From positions 1 to 12,859 of the forward strand of contig JANXWT010000397.1 of NCBI GenBank assembly GCA_025351035.1: a stretch of 12,859 nt of DNA. The letters run 5' to 3'. The notes below the pieces were generated by a model, which saw nothing but the letters and a program-made list of their open reading frames with translations, had not been told where the DNA came from and did not search any database. Below are positions 11,437 to 12,859 of this stretch, one piece after another. Numbering within the stretch: the stretch's first letter is position 1; every line of letters starts with the position of its first letter. The position numbers and the translations under genes were made by a program. The stretch comes from Opitutia bacterium. GTDB taxonomy: Bacteria; Verrucomicrobiota; Verrucomicrobiia; Opitutales; Opitutaceae.

Positions 11437-12859
11437 ATGGATCAAAATCCAAAATCCGACAAGAACTCCGGCCAGGATGGGTCTCCCTATTCCTATTATG
11501 GAGCGAACTACGGCGGTTACGGTTCGGTTGGTTACGGCGAGACGGCAGTTCAGCGCAGTTTCCAAGACTACCTGCTGATCTTCCGCGAGCGCATCTGGTA
11601 TATCGTCGTGGTGTTTCTATTGGTATTTTCCGCCGCGCTGGTTTTTACCTTGGGACAGACCCCGGTTTACCAGTCGGGGGCCAGTGTGCAGATTTTCCGC
11701 CGCGATCCCGTCGTCATGCAGGTGCAGGGCGTCATGGATAACGAGGTTCGCTCAGCGGAGGACTTGAATACACAGGTCAAAGTCATGGAGAGCGCCTCCA
11801 TCGTCAACCGGGTGGCCGAACGCCTCACAGGCGAAGACCTCCGGCTGTTTAATGCCCCTTTCCGCAAAGAAGGCGACGCCGAGCCCCCGAGCACCGCTGA
11901 GATCATTTTCAAGAACCGCAAGATCGCCCCGATCCGTCTCAGTCTGATCATCCAAGTGCTCTATCAGCATCCCGACCGATTCGTGGCGGCGAAAGTAGCC
12001 AATCTTTTTGTCGACGAATACATCTCTCACAATTCCCGGATGCGCATTGAGGAATCGATGAAGGCAGTTGACGACCTGAAAATCCGCGCTGAGCAGCAAA
12101 AAAAGAAGGTCGAAGAGCAGGCGATCCTGCTTCAGGGCTACAAGGAGAAAAACAACCTGGTCTCGCTCGACCAGCGCAAAGACATCGTCACGGAGAAGCT
12201 GAAAGCACTCAGCAGCTACCTGACTCAAAGCAACGCCCACTTAAAGGACGCCGAGATTCGCTGGAAACAGGTTCAGGAGCGTCGCAGCACGCCCGCGCAA
12301 TTGCTCGATCTTCCCTTCATCTCCGGCCAGCCGCTCATCGTCCAGCTCGTCCAGCAGGTTGCCTCCCAGAAAATTGTCTTAGCCCAGCTTCGCGAACACT
12401 ACCGCGATCGTCACCCGAAAATGATCGATGCCGTCAATTCCCTTGCGCAGACCGAGCTGGAGCTCAATCGCGCCATCGACTCGGCCGCGGCAATGATGGA
12501 GGCGGACTTCCAAACAGCAAATCGCAATGCGGAAGGAGCCCGCTCGTCGCTGGCTGCGCAGGAGACTGAGTCTCTCGGCCTTGATCGCTTTGCGGTCGAG
12601 TATACTAACCTCGAGCGCGATCTCCGCATCAACGAAAACCTGCTCAACAACATCATGGCGCGCATGCGAGAGACCTCGATGACCAGCACGATCGAGACGC
12701 AAAATGCGCGCATCATTGATCGCGCCGCGCCCAGTCTGACGCCGATCTCCCCGAATGTTCCCTTCAACCTAGCGCTTGGACTTCTCGGTGGCCTTGCCTT
12801 GGGTGTCGCCTTCGGCTTTTTTGTCGCCTTCATCGACGACCGGGTGAAGAGCTCCTTCG
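11437..12859 (+). CDS. Wzz/GumC-type polysaccharide co-polymerase, chain-length regulator (partial, 3' end outside window)
   Basis: The frame is open from the ATG at 11437 to the window edge (474 residues). It starts with a cytoplasmic Tyr/Gly-rich segment (18-34, six Tyr). Transmembrane helix 1 follows at about 53-73 after FQDYLLIFRERIW. The Wzz domain is next (YQSGASVQIFRRDP at 78-91). A long periplasmic coiled coil (about 200-420) follows with the GumC-type pattern, including HYRDRHPKMI. The Pro-rich PSLTPISPNVP (432-442) leads into transmembrane helix 2 (about 443-466), ending FVAFIDDRVKSS. This order is the PCP-2 class, in which a cytoplasmic tyrosine kinase domain often follows; whether one is fused here lies beyond the window. 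It would control polymer length together with the preceding export protein. TGAACATG spacing suggests translational coupling. Confidence 0.92.
   Translation, partial: MDQNPKSDKNSGQDGSPYSYYGANYGGYGSVGYGETAVQRSFQDYLLIFRERIWYIVVVFLLVFSAALVFTLGQTPVYQSGASVQIFRRDPVVMQVQGVMDNEVRSAEDLNTQVKVMESASIVNRVAERLTGEDLRLFNAPFRKEGDAEPPSTAEIIFKNRKIAPIRLSLIIQVLYQHPDRFVAAKVANLFVDEYISHNSRMRIEESMKAVDDLKIRAEQQKKKVEEQAILLQGYKEKNNLVSLDQRKDIVTEKLKALSSYLTQSNAHLKDAEIRWKQVQERRSTPAQLLDLPFISGQPLIVQLVQQVASQKIVLAQLREHYRDRHPKMIDAVNSLAQTELELNRAIDSAAAMMEADFQTANRNAEGARSSLAAQETESLGLDRFAVEYTNLERDLRINENLLNNIMARMRETSMTSTIETQNARIIDRAAPSLTPISPNVPFNLALGLLGGLALGVAFGFFVAFIDDRVKSSF

Overview
The window looks like chromosomal DNA of a high-GC, Gram-negative bacterium. 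The gene content fits the Verrucomicrobiota, perhaps an Opitutaceae-like lineage: two PilT-family ATPases in tandem, a hybrid-kinase-type receiver tail, and an envelope polysaccharide locus with an outer-membrane beta-barrel, a Wza-type export protein and a chain-length regulator. The lineage is inferred from protein style and gene mix; no marker gene is present.

Layout. Bases 1-106 are the end of a receiver domain on the + strand. A minus-strand type IV pilus block follows (3711 to 251): a 500-residue PilT-family ATPase with an N-terminal extension, then a Phd/VapC-type toxin-antitoxin pair, then a 359-residue PilT. The pair sits exactly between the two ATPase genes. An 89-bp second copy of the pilT 5' end (2120-2208) remains fused to the end of the upstream ATPase gene, so the pair occupies an 877-bp insertion or recombination segment at the pilT start codon. 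This is the most unusual feature of the window.

Next come a DEAD-box RNA helicase on + (3815-5347) with a candidate terminator, a secreted alpha/beta hydrolase on - (5466-6542) whose C-terminus resembles the C-terminal barrel of SAM hydroxide adenosyltransferases, and a divergent hisC on + (6605-7708). hisC meets a membrane-anchored TPR-like protein on - (7705-9303) with overlapping stop codons (CTAG).

From 9304 the DNA is visibly less GC-rich. A 339-bp divergent intergenic region with dyad elements leads into an outer-membrane beta-barrel gene (9643-10773), a strong 14-bp-stem terminator (10790-10825), a Wza-type polysaccharide export gene (10838-11434), and a Wzz/GumC-type co-polymerase that runs off the end of the window (11437-12859). 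The last three genes look like the start of an exopolysaccharide synthesis and export cluster. The TPR-like gene, divergent from it, may belong to the same system.

No rRNA, tRNA, CRISPR array or transposase was seen.
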